A stretch of DNA of 64,000 nucleotides. Source: Poriferisodalis sp965116245. GTDB lineage: Bacteria > Actinomycetota > Acidimicrobiia > Acidimicrobiales > Poriferisodalaceae. The stretch lies in assembly GCA_965116245.1 (NCBI GenBank), contig OZ220497.1, positions 1,922,001 through 1,986,000 on the forward strand, read 5' to 3'. The translations under genes and the position numbers were made by a program. Under the pieces are notes generated by a model that was not told the origin of the DNA, ran no database searches, and was given only the letters and a program-made list of their open reading frames with translations. Shown here one piece after another: positions 17,850 through 25,757 of the stretch. Each line of letters begins with the position of its first letter. Position 1 is the first letter of the stretch.

Positions 17850-18631
17850 GCCGGGTTCCGTTGATTTCTGGCAACTGGAAAATGCATCTCAACCATCTTG
17901 AGGCCATCCAGCTTTGCCAGCAGTTGAGCTATGAACTCAGCCGCCACCGCTACGAACAAGTAGAGGTCAGCTTGCACCCGCCCGCTGTCGACCTGCGCAG
18001 TTGCCAGACCGTCATTGACGCAGATCGCATGGAGTTCAAGCTGGGGGCGCAGAACTGCCACGACCAGAACGAGGGGGCCTACACCGGCGAGGTCTCGGCG
18101 TCCATGCTCGCCAAGCTCAACGTGAGCTACGTCATCGTCGGTCACAGCGAACGCCGCACACTCTTTGGAGAGACCGATGAATTTGTGGCAGCGAAAGCCG
18201 CCGCGGTCGCCAAGGCGGGGATGGCGCCCATCGTCTGTGTGGGCGAGACGCTTGATCAACGCGAGTCCGGCCAAGCAGTTGATGTCGTTGCTGCGCAGGT
18301 ACGAAGCAGCCTTGCCAAGCTCAAGAGGTCACACTTTGAGGCCTTAGTAGTCGCGTATGAGCCTGTGTGGGCTATCGGCACTGGACGCAACGCATCAGTC
18401 GAAGATGTGCAAGAGATGTGTGTGGCTATCCGGAAGGTGATCAACGATGTGGGCAGGGGAGCGGGCCAACTAGTCCGAATCCAGTACGGCGGTTCTGTCA
18501 AGCCGGTGAACGCTGCCGAGTTCTTGGCGCAGCCCGACATTGACGGTGCCCTAGTGGGCGGCGCATCGTTGGACGCGATCCAGTTCGCCCGCATAGTCCA
18601 GTACGCAGCTTCGACCAGCACGCCACTCTGA
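17846..18631 (+). CDS. tpiA: Triosephosphate isomerase
   Basis: Interconverts dihydroxyacetone phosphate and glyceraldehyde-3-phosphate. The 261-residue TIM barrel has the substrate Lys12 in GNWKMH, the electrophilic His in VGHSERR, the catalytic Glu in AYEPVWAIGTG and the phosphate loop YGGSVKP. The GTG start at 17846 has a GGAG ribosome-binding site in the upstream coupled ORF. It closes the glycolytic run gap-pgk-tpiA; secG, which normally follows tpiA in actinobacteria, is displaced about 4 kb downstream. Confidence 0.97.
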   Translation: MSRVPLISGNWKMHLNHLEAIQLCQQLSYELSRHRYEQVEVSLHPPAVDLRSCQTVIDADRMEFKLGAQNCHDQNEGAYTGEVSASMLAKLNVSYVIVGHSERRTLFGETDEFVAAKAAAVAKAGMAPIVCVGETLDQRESGQAVDVVAAQVRSSLAKLKRSHFEALVVAYEPVWAIGTGRNASVEDVQEMCVAIRKVINDVGRGAGQLVRIQYGGSVKPVNAAEFLAQPDIDGALVGGASLDAIQFARIVQYAASTSTPL

Positions 18632-18854
18632 CCGCCAGCAGAGCGCTGGCAAAGCGTCGGCCACCAGCGACCGACTGTCGGCGCCGTCTCCTCAGACCGT
18701 GACGCGCATGGCAACTCGCGTGTCAGTGCGCTAGAGGCTGTGCGAGTGCGATGCGGGCGGTCAGCAGTTGAAGGTCGAGGCGTGACAACACATAGACACC
18801 TTGGGTAGCTATCCGGCTGGGCTACGTCGACTCTGCGATTGCAGCTTGAGGCGG

Positions 18855-20393
18855 TTATGGATCGCCCGAAGGTCCAAATAGTCCTGTAGGAGCTGTCGTC
18901 GCTATCGGTGGTGGGTGTTTTAGTGGTAGGACGGTTGGTGTCGTTAGGCGCTTCGGTTTTCGTGATGGTGCGGGGTTGGTTCGGTTAGTGTTGGTTGCCT
19001 TTAGCTGGTATTCGCCGTCAAAGATGACGACTTGCCAGTTGTTGTCGTGTATTCGGTCGTGACACGACCAGCACACAAGCGTGAGATTATCGATCTGAGT
19101 CTTGCCGCCACGCGACCAGGGAACAATGTGGTGTGCTTCGCATTCAGTTGGTGGCGCGCCGCAGCCGATGCAGGCGCCGTCGCGGGCGATTAGTGCTCGA
19201 CGTTGCGCCGCGGTAGGAGCACGGCTGGTGGCTGTCTCATATAGCGGCGTGAGACCGTCAGCGAATATCACCAGCGACAGATCGCAGTTACAAGCCAACC
19301 GCTGTAGTGTCTGAGGTGGAATCGGGCCAGTACCGGCGATCTCGGCGACGCCACCAGGTTCGGCTAGCAGTGATTTGACATCAGCCCGAACAACAATCTC
19401 AGCATTAGTACGCCGCGATTCTATGCGCCGCGCATTGATGTGCCCGGAATTGATTTGTTCAAGGTCGGTGTGTCCGGGGCTAGAACTTTCGGAGTACGCC
19501 GGTCGGGAGGTTGTGCTCGGCAAGTCGGTACCTCCGAGGTTGGTGCGCTCGGTGTCGGTGAACTCTGCGCTGGTAAGCCCAGCGTCGCTGTGCCCAGCGT
19601 TGGTGCATTGGCTGCTTGTGCGAGTTGGCGAGTTATTTGGTCGCGGGGTGGTGGCTTGCGGGCTGGCGGCTCTGGTCAGACCGTCTAGAGCATCTGCCAT
19701 TCGTTGGTCTGGGGTTCTTGGTGCGTCGCTGGATGCCGCGTCGAAAGTGTCGCGTTTTTGTTGGCGGTCGGCTTGGCGCAATTGCTCTGCGTAGCGGCGT
19801 AGGCGCTGCTGAATGCGAGCACCCATTTCGGTGTCGAAGCTGCCGCGCATTTGCACACTGCCATCGTCACCACTCCAGAACTGCACATAACGTTGTTGCC
19901 AGTGACGACGATGTTGCGTAGCCAAGTCTTCAGCGTTCAGGCGACGCGTTGTCCAACGCTGCGCAGCGCGCGCGAACTCGTCTTCAGGCAACGTCTTAGC
20001 CAACTGCACCAACTCTGGTGAGTCCTTTACGGCCTGGTTGCCCGCTTTGCGGGCTGCTTGTAGGAGTTTGTCTGCGTTAGCGAAGCTGATTGCTCCTGCC
20101 GTTACTCCTTGGCGAGCCGCGGGCAGCGCGGTGAGGCCCGCCTCGGTGCGTATTTTGCGTTTAGCGTCGGTACGCGACAAGCCACTGACCTGGTTCAACA
20201 GACCTGCTCCGCCGTCGCCGTGACGTTGGCGTTTAGCAACTAGCGACGCGAGCGTGGTTTCAAGCACCTCAGCACAGGTACGTACCGTCTTGGCTGCAGT
20301 CAACGTCTGGAGCAGTTCAGCAGTGGGTGCAGCGTGAGCATGATCGATGGCTTTGCTGAGAATGTCGAGTGCCTTTTGCACTTCCAGGAACAT
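18855..20393 (-). CDS. DUF222/13E12-repeat HNH endonuclease
   Basis: A 512-residue member of the actinobacterial 13E12/REP13E12 group. The N-terminal two thirds is the helical DUF222 domain (conserved DEFARAAQRW, RGSFD-type block). The C-terminus is an HNH nuclease with paired cysteines (CIGCGAPPTECEAHHIVPW...GGKTQIDNLTLVCWSCHDRIH). A degenerate five-residue-like repeat rich in T/S/N/G (units such as SAEFT, TNLGG, INARR) lies between the two domains. These genes are multicopy and mobile-associated in actinobacteria; their function is not settled. It sits opposite in strand between tpiA and secG, so it probably inserted into the conserved cluster. Upstream bases around 20400 are AT-rich. Confidence 0.9.
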   Translation of the reverse strand: MFLEVQKALDILSKAIDHAHAAPTAELLQTLTAAKTVRTCAEVLETTLASLVAKRQRHGDGGAGLLNQVSGLSRTDAKRKIRTEAGLTALPAARQGVTAGAISFANADKLLQAARKAGNQAVKDSPELVQLAKTLPEDEFARAAQRWTTRRLNAEDLATQHRRHWQQRYVQFWSGDDGSVQMRGSFDTEMGARIQQRLRRYAEQLRQADRQQKRDTFDAASSDAPRTPDQRMADALDGLTRAASPQATTPRPNNSPTRTSSQCTNAGHSDAGLTSAEFTDTERTNLGGTDLPSTTSRPAYSESSSPGHTDLEQINSGHINARRIESRRTNAEIVVRADVKSLLAEPGGVAEIAGTGPIPPQTLQRLACNCDLSLVIFADGLTPLYETATSRAPTAAQRRALIARDGACIGCGAPPTECEAHHIVPWSRGGKTQIDNLTLVCWSCHDRIHDNNWQVVIFDGEYQLKATNTNRTNPAPSRKPKRLTTPTVLPLKHPPPIATTAPTGLFGPSGDP

Positions 20394-20873
20394 GCGTTTA
20401 TTATAACACCTTGATGTAACAGAAACGCGTCAATTTACCACGAAAATTGACCAATTTAGGATACCGACTACAACACTCAACAGCTAAGCCATTTATACCC
20501 AAATGGGCTTGTCGGGATATGAGGTCATGCACAGATATTGCCGACGCGCGAACCTGCCCCGGTATAGACCAGCTCCTATCAAGCAAGAAGGCCAGAGCAA
20601 GAAGGCCAGAGTAGCGATCGGTGATGAAGCACTCGACCAAAAGACCGCCACCGCAGCAGTTCAAACAAGCGCAGCGGCATATGTCAGCTTGCGCCCGCGC
20701 TGCCATTCCCAAACGATCACACCCTTGTCAGCGCCCGTGACGCTATGTGCGCGTGACGCCCGTGGCCAGTGATTCTTCAGGAGCTGCTCGGGTCAGCAGC
20801 ATTAGCGGCTAAGCAGACCTAAAGTGCCAGCGTGCCTGCTGAATTGTCACCTTCTTCGTCACTGGAGTCCCGA
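20394..20873. other. 480-bp intergenic region without a supported gene
   Basis: The first ~150 bases are notably AT-richer than the surroundings (ttataacaccttgatg and on) and may hold the promoter of the leftward HNH gene. A 15-base direct repeat (agcaagaaggccaga, twice) lies at about 20582-20611. Short ORFs on both strands show no family resemblance. Confidence 0.5.
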
Positions 20874-22451
20874 ATGATGCCCCGTTTTGCTGACGGCCTC
20901 GTGGCATTCGTGAAGCGAGACTGCCCCACATGCTGCGACGTGGAACCGGTGCTTGCCGAGCTGGCAAACCATGCGGCGCTCAGCGGGACAGTCTTGACCG
21001 TCGTCACACAAGACGATCCAGAGTTCATGTCTGGGCTCGCCAGTGAGTCTTGTGAGGTACTTCACGATGGTGACCTGGCCATGTCCTGGCACTGTGACAT
21101 AGAGACGGTGCCGACACTCATGGCGGTAGTCGGTAATCGAGAGATGGCCCGCACGGTGGGTTGGAATCGCGGAAGCTGGGAAGCGCTGAGCGGTGCTGAC
21201 GATCTCGGCGCGGGGCTACCGGATATGCGGCCGGGCTGTGGCTCAATGTCAGTGGATCCGCTGCTTGTCGATGAGTTGGCTGTGCGTTTCGGTGCGACTG
21301 CCTTTACGAGCCGCCAGGTAGAGCTGGCTTCAGCCGAAGATCCCGTTGAGGCGGCATACGACCGGGGTTGGTCTGACGGCCTGCCGATCGTGCCACCGAC
21401 CCGGCAGCGGGTGGCCGCCATGCTCGCGGGCACTGCCAGGGCGCCCGATGAGGTCGTGGCAGTGGTGCCACCGGCGTTAGCGCCATGCACGGTGGAGAAG
21501 GTGGCAGTCAACGCTGTGATGGCTGGTTGCAAGCCCGAATACCTGCCCGTTGTGCTAGCTGCGGTGGAAGCTGCATGCACGGACACCTTCAATATGCATG
21601 GTCTGTTATGCACGCTGTGGTTCTCAGGACCGATTGTGATTGTGAATGGTCCGATCCGGCGTCGCATTGGCATGAACACTGACAAGAACGCTCTTGGTCA
21701 GGGCAACCGTGCCAACTCCACTATTGGTCGGGCTCTGCAGTTAGTAGTCCGCAACGTTGGGGGCGGCAAGCCAGGCGTTGGCGGCATTGACCGCTCGGCG
21801 CTCGGGTCGCCTTCGAAGATTGGTTGGTGCTTCGCAGAAGACGAGGAAGGACTACCCGACGGTTGGCCCCCGCTGTCGGTGAGTCGCGGTTTCGAACCCG
21901 GCCAGGACACCGTGACCCTGTTTGCTGGACACGGGCCAATTGGCTGTATCGACCAGGTTTCCCGCACACCGGACTCGTTGATCCGCACCATCGCCCAACA
22001 GCTCCAGTGTGTGGGCAATCGCAAGCTGACGAGCGAAGCCATGTTGGTGATGACGCCCGAACACATGGCGACTTTTGCCGACTCGGGTTGGACCAAGCGG
22101 GACTTCTATGACCGTCTTGATCCGCTACTGCAGATGGACCTTCACTTCTCAGTTCGCAACGCCGGTGGCATTGAAGAGGGGCTGCCTCGGGATTTCGTGG
22201 ATCACCTGACGGGCTCTGGCGATGTCGGAGTTGGTGATCAAGCTGGCGACGGGGGAAGCGCAGCGGCTGACGGTGGGTTGGTGTTCGGATCTAACGAAGC
22301 ATCAGTTGGTGGGGGTCTGCGCAAGCTGCCACCGTGGTCGCCGATGGTGGTTCGTGCTGGCGGGGGTGCTGGCGGCTTCAGTGCCATCATTGAAGGTTGG
22401 GTTCCCGGTGCCAAAGGGAGCACCCCGATTACACATCCGATCAGTAACTAG
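20874..22451 (+). CDS. Thioredoxin-like domain fused to a large conserved domain of unknown function
   Basis: A 525-residue protein. Residues 1-100 form a thioredoxin-like fold with a CPTC redox pair (Cys17, Cys20), followed by a ~420-residue region starting at about residue 165. That region contains the sequence DRGWSDGLPIVPPT and a glycine-rich core (IVNGPIRRRIGMNTDKNALGQG in part). The region resembles hypothetical proteins found with UGSC-type or thioredoxin annotations in actinobacteria, but I cannot name its reaction. The final 60 residues are Gly/Ala/Ser-rich before a short conserved end (WSPMVVRAGGGAGGFS). A GTG at 20832 gives a longer frame; the ATG at 20874 has GGAG six bases upstream and is preferred. 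It lies between the HNH gene and secG. Confidence 0.6.
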   Translation: MMPRFADGLVAFVKRDCPTCCDVEPVLAELANHAALSGTVLTVVTQDDPEFMSGLASESCEVLHDGDLAMSWHCDIETVPTLMAVVGNREMARTVGWNRGSWEALSGADDLGAGLPDMRPGCGSMSVDPLLVDELAVRFGATAFTSRQVELASAEDPVEAAYDRGWSDGLPIVPPTRQRVAAMLAGTARAPDEVVAVVPPALAPCTVEKVAVNAVMAGCKPEYLPVVLAAVEAACTDTFNMHGLLCTLWFSGPIVIVNGPIRRRIGMNTDKNALGQGNRANSTIGRALQLVVRNVGGGKPGVGGIDRSALGSPSKIGWCFAEDEEGLPDGWPPLSVSRGFEPGQDTVTLFAGHGPIGCIDQVSRTPDSLIRTIAQQLQCVGNRKLTSEAMLVMTPEHMATFADSGWTKRDFYDRLDPLLQMDLHFSVRNAGGIEEGLPRDFVDHLTGSGDVGVGDQAGDGGSAAADGGLVFGSNEASVGGGLRKLPPWSPMVVRAGGGAGGFSAIIEGWVPGAKGSTPITHPISN

Positions 22452-22661
22452 AGCCGACCACCAATCTGATCGACAACTAGAAGCGCTTCTCACAGACCCA
22501 TCTGCGTTGCGCTCTGGCTGAGGTCCTGAGAGTCCGAGACACTCTTGCTGGCCTTGCCGGTGCTGGCCTTGCTGGCCCAGGAGAGTTCGCGGAGGATCTA
22601 TCGAAGTTGGCACAGACGCTGGCTGGGGCGCTTGCTGCCTCGCTTGGCACCTATAGTCTCA

Positions 22662-22898
22662 ATGCTCGTGATGATCTGGTTGGTCGGTGCAGTTCACCTA
22701 ATTTCGGCGTTCGGGTTGATCGGCTTGGTGTTGCTGCACAGCGGCCGTGGCGGCGGCGTGTCGGACATGTTTGGTGGCACGGTGGGCTCTACTGCGGCTG
22801 GCTCCACGGTTGCTGAGAAGAACCTCAGCCGCATCACCGTTGTGGTTGCCGTCTCGTTTGGCTTCACCACCCTCATACTCGGTCTGCTGCTCGCCTAG
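22662..22898 (+). CDS. secG: SecG, protein translocase subunit
   Basis: A 78-residue membrane protein with two transmembrane helices and the SecG loop between them (LLHSGRGGGVSDMFGG, then STVAEKNLSRIT). SecG assists SecYE in preprotein translocation. The open frame extends upstream to 22545 in poor, repetitive sequence; the ATG at 22662 gives a normal N-terminus (MLVMIWLVGAVHL). In most actinobacteria secG directly follows tpiA; here an HNH endonuclease and a thioredoxin-fusion gene lie between. Confidence 0.93.
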   Translation: MLVMIWLVGAVHLISAFGLIGLVLLHSGRGGGVSDMFGGTVGSTAAGSTVAEKNLSRITVVVAVSFGFTTLILGLLLA

Positions 22899-23027
22899 CT
22901 TGTTGTTCACTTAGCACGTTGCTGGCGCAGCGGTTGCTGGGATGGCTTGGTGGTTGCTGGCATAGCGGTTGCCAGCCCAGCCACAGAGCTAGAGATCAAG
23001 CTGAAGATAAGGGCGCAAGGAGTTCGC

Positions 23028-23867
23028 ATGGGACGTCACGCCATCAAGACACCGCCGCACCACGGCACCTGGCCGGAGTTTCTAGCCATTTGGCAGGCCG
23101 CCGATGAGTTCGAGGTCTTTGAGTCGGCGTGGAACTGGGACCACTTCTATCCCTTGGCGCCTCCCTACGACGGCCCAAACCTGGAGGGTTGGACGATGTT
23201 GGCTGCGCTGGCGCAGGCGACCACGCGGATCCGTCTAGGCGCAATGGTGAACGGCATGCACCATCGCCACCCTGCAGTGACTGCGAACATGGCTGCGACA
23301 CTGGACCATATTTCCAACGGCCGCTTTGAGCTGGGCATGGGCGCCGGTTGGAACTTTATGGAGAGCGACGCCTATGGCATCGACCTTGGGCCGCTGCGGG
23401 ACCGCTCCGACCGGCTCGAGGAAGGTATGGAAGTGATCGTCAAGCTGCTGACAGAAACGACCACCACGCACAAGGGACGCTTTTTTGAGCTCACCGATGC
23501 ATGGTGCGAACCTAAACCGATTCAGGCCCGTATCCCGATTGTGATTGGCGGTCAGGGCCGCCTGCGGACGCTGCGCACTGCGGCGAAGTATGCAGATCAG
23601 TGGGACATGACGTTCCCACCCGACGTTGCAGCATGGCGGGAGCTTGACGACGTGTTGCGGACGCACTGCGAACGAATCGGCCGCGATGAGTCTGAGATTG
23701 ACCGCTCAGTACACCTCGGTTTCGAGACTGACGGAGACCCCAAGAAGGCCGTCGCGGGAGCGCAAGACTTCTTCGAGGCGGGCGTTGACATCGTCGTGTG
23801 GTCGTGGCGAGGAGCGTTTGAGCCAGCTCCCCTTGAGACGTTGGCAACCGCAATAGACGAGGCTTGA
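23028..23867 (+). CDS. LLM-class, probably F420-dependent, oxidoreductase
   Basis: A 279-residue luciferase-like TIM-barrel flavoenzyme. Family blocks are ESAWNWDHFYPL near the N-terminus, TTRIRLGAMVNGMHHRHPA, the GRFELGMGAGWNFMESDAYGI block (read in part) and IPIVIGGQG. Actinobacterial relatives mostly use cofactor F420; the substrate is not predictable. A longer frame begins at 22947, but the ATG at 23028 has a clear AAGGAG ribosome-binding site seven bases upstream. The 130 bases before it contain degenerate ggttgctgg repeats. It is the last chromosomal protein gene before the tRNA-Leu attachment site. Confidence 0.88.
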   Translation: MGRHAIKTPPHHGTWPEFLAIWQAADEFEVFESAWNWDHFYPLAPPYDGPNLEGWTMLAALAQATTRIRLGAMVNGMHHRHPAVTANMAATLDHISNGRFELGMGAGWNFMESDAYGIDLGPLRDRSDRLEEGMEVIVKLLTETTTTHKGRFFELTDAWCEPKPIQARIPIVIGGQGRLRTLRTAAKYADQWDMTFPPDVAAWRELDDVLRTHCERIGRDESEIDRSVHLGFETDGDPKKAVAGAQDFFEAGVDIVVWSWRGAFEPAPLETLATAIDEA

Positions 23868-23961
23868 CCTAGGGGCCGGATCCTCTCCGGGCGACCGGCC
23901 ATGCGTCGCTATGCTGACGGCCCCTGAAATAGCCAGCTAGTGGTTGATTTTCGGGGTGTGA

Positions 23962-24048
23962 GTCGGAGTGGCGGAATTGGCAGACGCGCTAGACTAAGGA
24001 TCTAGTGCCCGAAAGGGTGTGGGGGTTCAAGTCCCCCCTCCGACACCA
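23962..24048 (+). tRNA. tRNA-Leu (anticodon AAG), CCA encoded
   Basis: A class II tRNA. The acceptor stem GTCGGAG pairs with CTCCGAC, followed by discriminator A and an encoded CCA. The D-arm GGCGGAATTGGCAGACGC is typical of tRNA-Leu. The anticodon stem CTAGA/TCTAG encloses the loop CTAAGGA, giving anticodon AAG for CUU; A34 would be expected to be edited to inosine. The variable arm GCCCGAAAGGGTGT forms a hairpin, and the T-arm is GGGGG-TTCAAGT-CCCCC. Its 3' end is the left attachment site of the island that follows. Confidence 0.95.
24030..24046 (+). repeat. attL: tRNA-Leu 3' end, left boundary of genomic island
   Basis: The 17 bases agtcccccctccgacac in the tRNA T-arm/acceptor end recur exactly at 39289-39305, 15.26 kb downstream. 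Site-specific integration into tRNA 3' ends leaves such direct repeats. Confidence 0.8.
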
Positions 24049-24107
24049 CGGCAAACCCCCTGAAACACGCGGTTCTTGAGGCCTAATGGTCCCGATAACA
24101 CGCCTCA

Positions 24108-24127
24108 GGGGTGTCGTTTGCTAACGG
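24108..24127 (+). repeat. Island-end repeat, left copy (ggggtgtcgtttgctaacgg)
   Basis: A near-identical copy with one extra T lies at 29275-29295, where it truncates the second ThsB gene. A shorter third copy of tttgctaacg occurs at about 24129-24138. These could be recombinase arm sites or old junction sequence. Confidence 0.6.
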
Positions 24128-24243
24128 ATTTGCTAACGACAGCTGCGTATGCGTGCTGGCAGCCGGCTGGTGTCGGCTGCGGAGCGCAGGCCTGCGTTAC
24201 TTCGTTGGTCGCGGTTCGGCGCGCTCAGCTCGGTTGCTCGCAC

Positions 24244-25104
24244 TTAGCTCGGAGAGTCCAGTTGGCGTATGAGGGGATCTGAGAAGTCCGTGACGGCGGT
24301 CAGGAGTTCAGCGAACGCCTCAGGGGTCTCCGCCAGATCCTGCTGGCGCCGCCATGCGGACCATCGGGGCTGCGCGACCGCCGGATAGTCGGCGAGGACC
24401 TCAGCGAGGGGACGCAGCCGGACGTCGCGGTGGGCGGCCACGGTCCCGATGGAGTCACGAAGGGTGGCTTGGTCGTGTGGTCGCGCTGCGAGGTTGGCGA
24501 TGTCGACGAAGTCGCGCCATCGGGTGTTGGCGGTGCCGCGTTGGAGCGCAGTGACGATCTTCTCGGCGATGACGAGTTCGATGCGGTAGCCCACGATGGA
24601 GATCGGTTTGCTGCCGAGGAGGCGTGGCACGTCGATTCGCTGAGCTGGCGGCTCCAGGGGGTCGCCGATGTTGATGTCAACGTGGAACCGGATTCTTGCG
24701 GTGACCAGGGTGCAAGTGACGCTGGCGCGGGTGCTGGGGTAGAGCTGGTCCTCGCGGATTGTTTTGATGGTGGTTGCAGAGGCATCGAATTCGAGACCGT
24801 CGTCGATGTCGATCTCCAGCACGTCGTTGACGACGGTGAGGAGATGCTCGGCGTCACCGCTCACGTCCGTGGCAGCGAAGTCAAGGTCGCTAGTCGGGCG
24901 GCGGCTGTCGAACGCTGCGAGGAGGACTCCGCCCTTGAGCACGAGATTCTCGTTGTGCGGCGACACTGCGAGGCGACCGAGGAATCCTTCGAGGCCGTAG
25001 CACTGGTGGAGTTCATCGGTGCGCCGGCCCGTGACTTGTGCGAGTCGACGCAGGTCGAGGTAGGCGGCTCCGGCCGGGTTGTCGCGTGACGGTGCAGCGG
25101 TCAC
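24244..25104 (-). CDS. abiEii: AbiEii-type nucleotidyltransferase toxin
   Basis: A 286-residue member of the AbiEii/MenT nucleotidyltransferase family, the toxin of type IV-style AbiE systems that block phage growth by disabling host components (tRNA for some members). The active-site signature LKGGVLLAAF...TSDLDF is present (Gly58-Gly59, Asp73 and Asp75), followed by a conserved lysine-containing RIELVIAEKIVTALQRG helix. Its ATG overlaps the stop of the abiEi gene by four bases (ATGA), the usual order with the antitoxin first. It is the last gene of a three-gene leftward operon with the HIRAN-fusion regulator. Confidence 0.92.
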   Translation of the reverse strand: MTAAPSRDNPAGAAYLDLRRLAQVTGRRTDELHQCYGLEGFLGRLAVSPHNENLVLKGGVLLAAFDSRRPTSDLDFAATDVSGDAEHLLTVVNDVLEIDIDDGLEFDASATTIKTIREDQLYPSTRASVTCTLVTARIRFHVDINIGDPLEPPAQRIDVPRLLGSKPISIVGYRIELVIAEKIVTALQRGTANTRWRDFVDIANLAARPHDQATLRDSIGTVAAHRDVRLRPLAEVLADYPAVAQPRWSAWRRQQDLAETPEAFAELLTAVTDFSDPLIRQLDSPS

Positions 25105-25730
25105 AGCAGTGTCTGGAGCGCGTTGCGTATTGCAGGTTCGGCAGCGGGGAAGTCACCGGCGAGTTCGAGGAGTTCGGCCGGTTGGTTCCCGCGCTCGTTT
25201 AGCCAACGTTTGAGCGCGTCGGTGGCTTGCTCGGTGCCGTAGAGGTGGCGCAGGCGGTAAGCGTCGATGACGGATCGGGCGGGGGAGTAGATCCCGATCG
25301 TGAGGTGGTCGACGACGGGAAGCTCTTCGCGTCCGATATCGAACGTGTCGTCGTCGAAGCGATGCCAGTTGGCAGGAGCTTGGGTGCGTGGCGCTCGCCG
25401 GGAGCGCGGCAAAGCGACGTTGATCGACGCGGGGATGTCGTCGGTAAGGTCATGATGCGCGAGAACTGAGGTGAGGCACATCGTCGCCTGCGGGGCCCGG
25501 ATCGCGATCTCGACTAGGTCAAAGTCCGCGCTCAGGTCAGGCTCGGCGTAGATGCCACGGGCGACACGCAGAATGTCGCCCCGGTCTCGAGCGGCGTAGA
25601 GATCGCGGTCAGACCAGCCCGCACCACGGGCGTCGGCGTGCGTAAAGACGCTGGCCAGTTCAGTCCGGGTTGTGGGGTGAGGCATGTATGAGAATGTAGC
25701 CAGAGCATGCCCTGGTGGCTCTATATTCAT
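25101..25730 (-). CDS. abiEi: AbiEi-family antitoxin/transcriptional regulator
   Basis: A 209-residue AbiEi protein. It has an N-terminal winged-helix (SDRDLYAARDRGDILRVARGIYA, read in part) and a C-terminal antitoxin domain with LTSVLAHHDL and the IYSPARSVIDAYRLR block. Family members neutralise AbiEii and repress their own promoter. The start at 25730 is the first in frame; ATG 25685 (MPHPTTRTEL) is an equally plausible start because neither has a clear ribosome-binding site. It lies 27 bases downstream of the HIRAN-fusion gene and overlaps the toxin gene by four bases. Confidence 0.9.
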   Translation of the reverse strand: MNIEPPGHALATFSYMPHPTTRTELASVFTHADARGAGWSDRDLYAARDRGDILRVARGIYAEPDLSADFDLVEIAIRAPQATMCLTSVLAHHDLTDDIPASINVALPRSRRAPRTQAPANWHRFDDDTFDIGREELPVVDHLTIGIYSPARSVIDAYRLRHLYGTEQATDALKRWLNERGNQPAELLELAGDFPAAEPAIRNALQTLL

Positions 25731-25757
25731 ACATGAGTCAGGTGAGTCTGCACGTGC

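Noticed and set aside
24049..24243. Tyrosine integrase gene next to attL
   Set aside because: Only about 200 non-coding bases lie between the tRNA and abiEii; no integrase motif is present on either strand.
24430..25089. 219-residue plus-strand frame opposite AbiEii
   Set aside because: Antisense to a gene with the full nucleotidyltransferase signature; Val/Asp-rich shadow.
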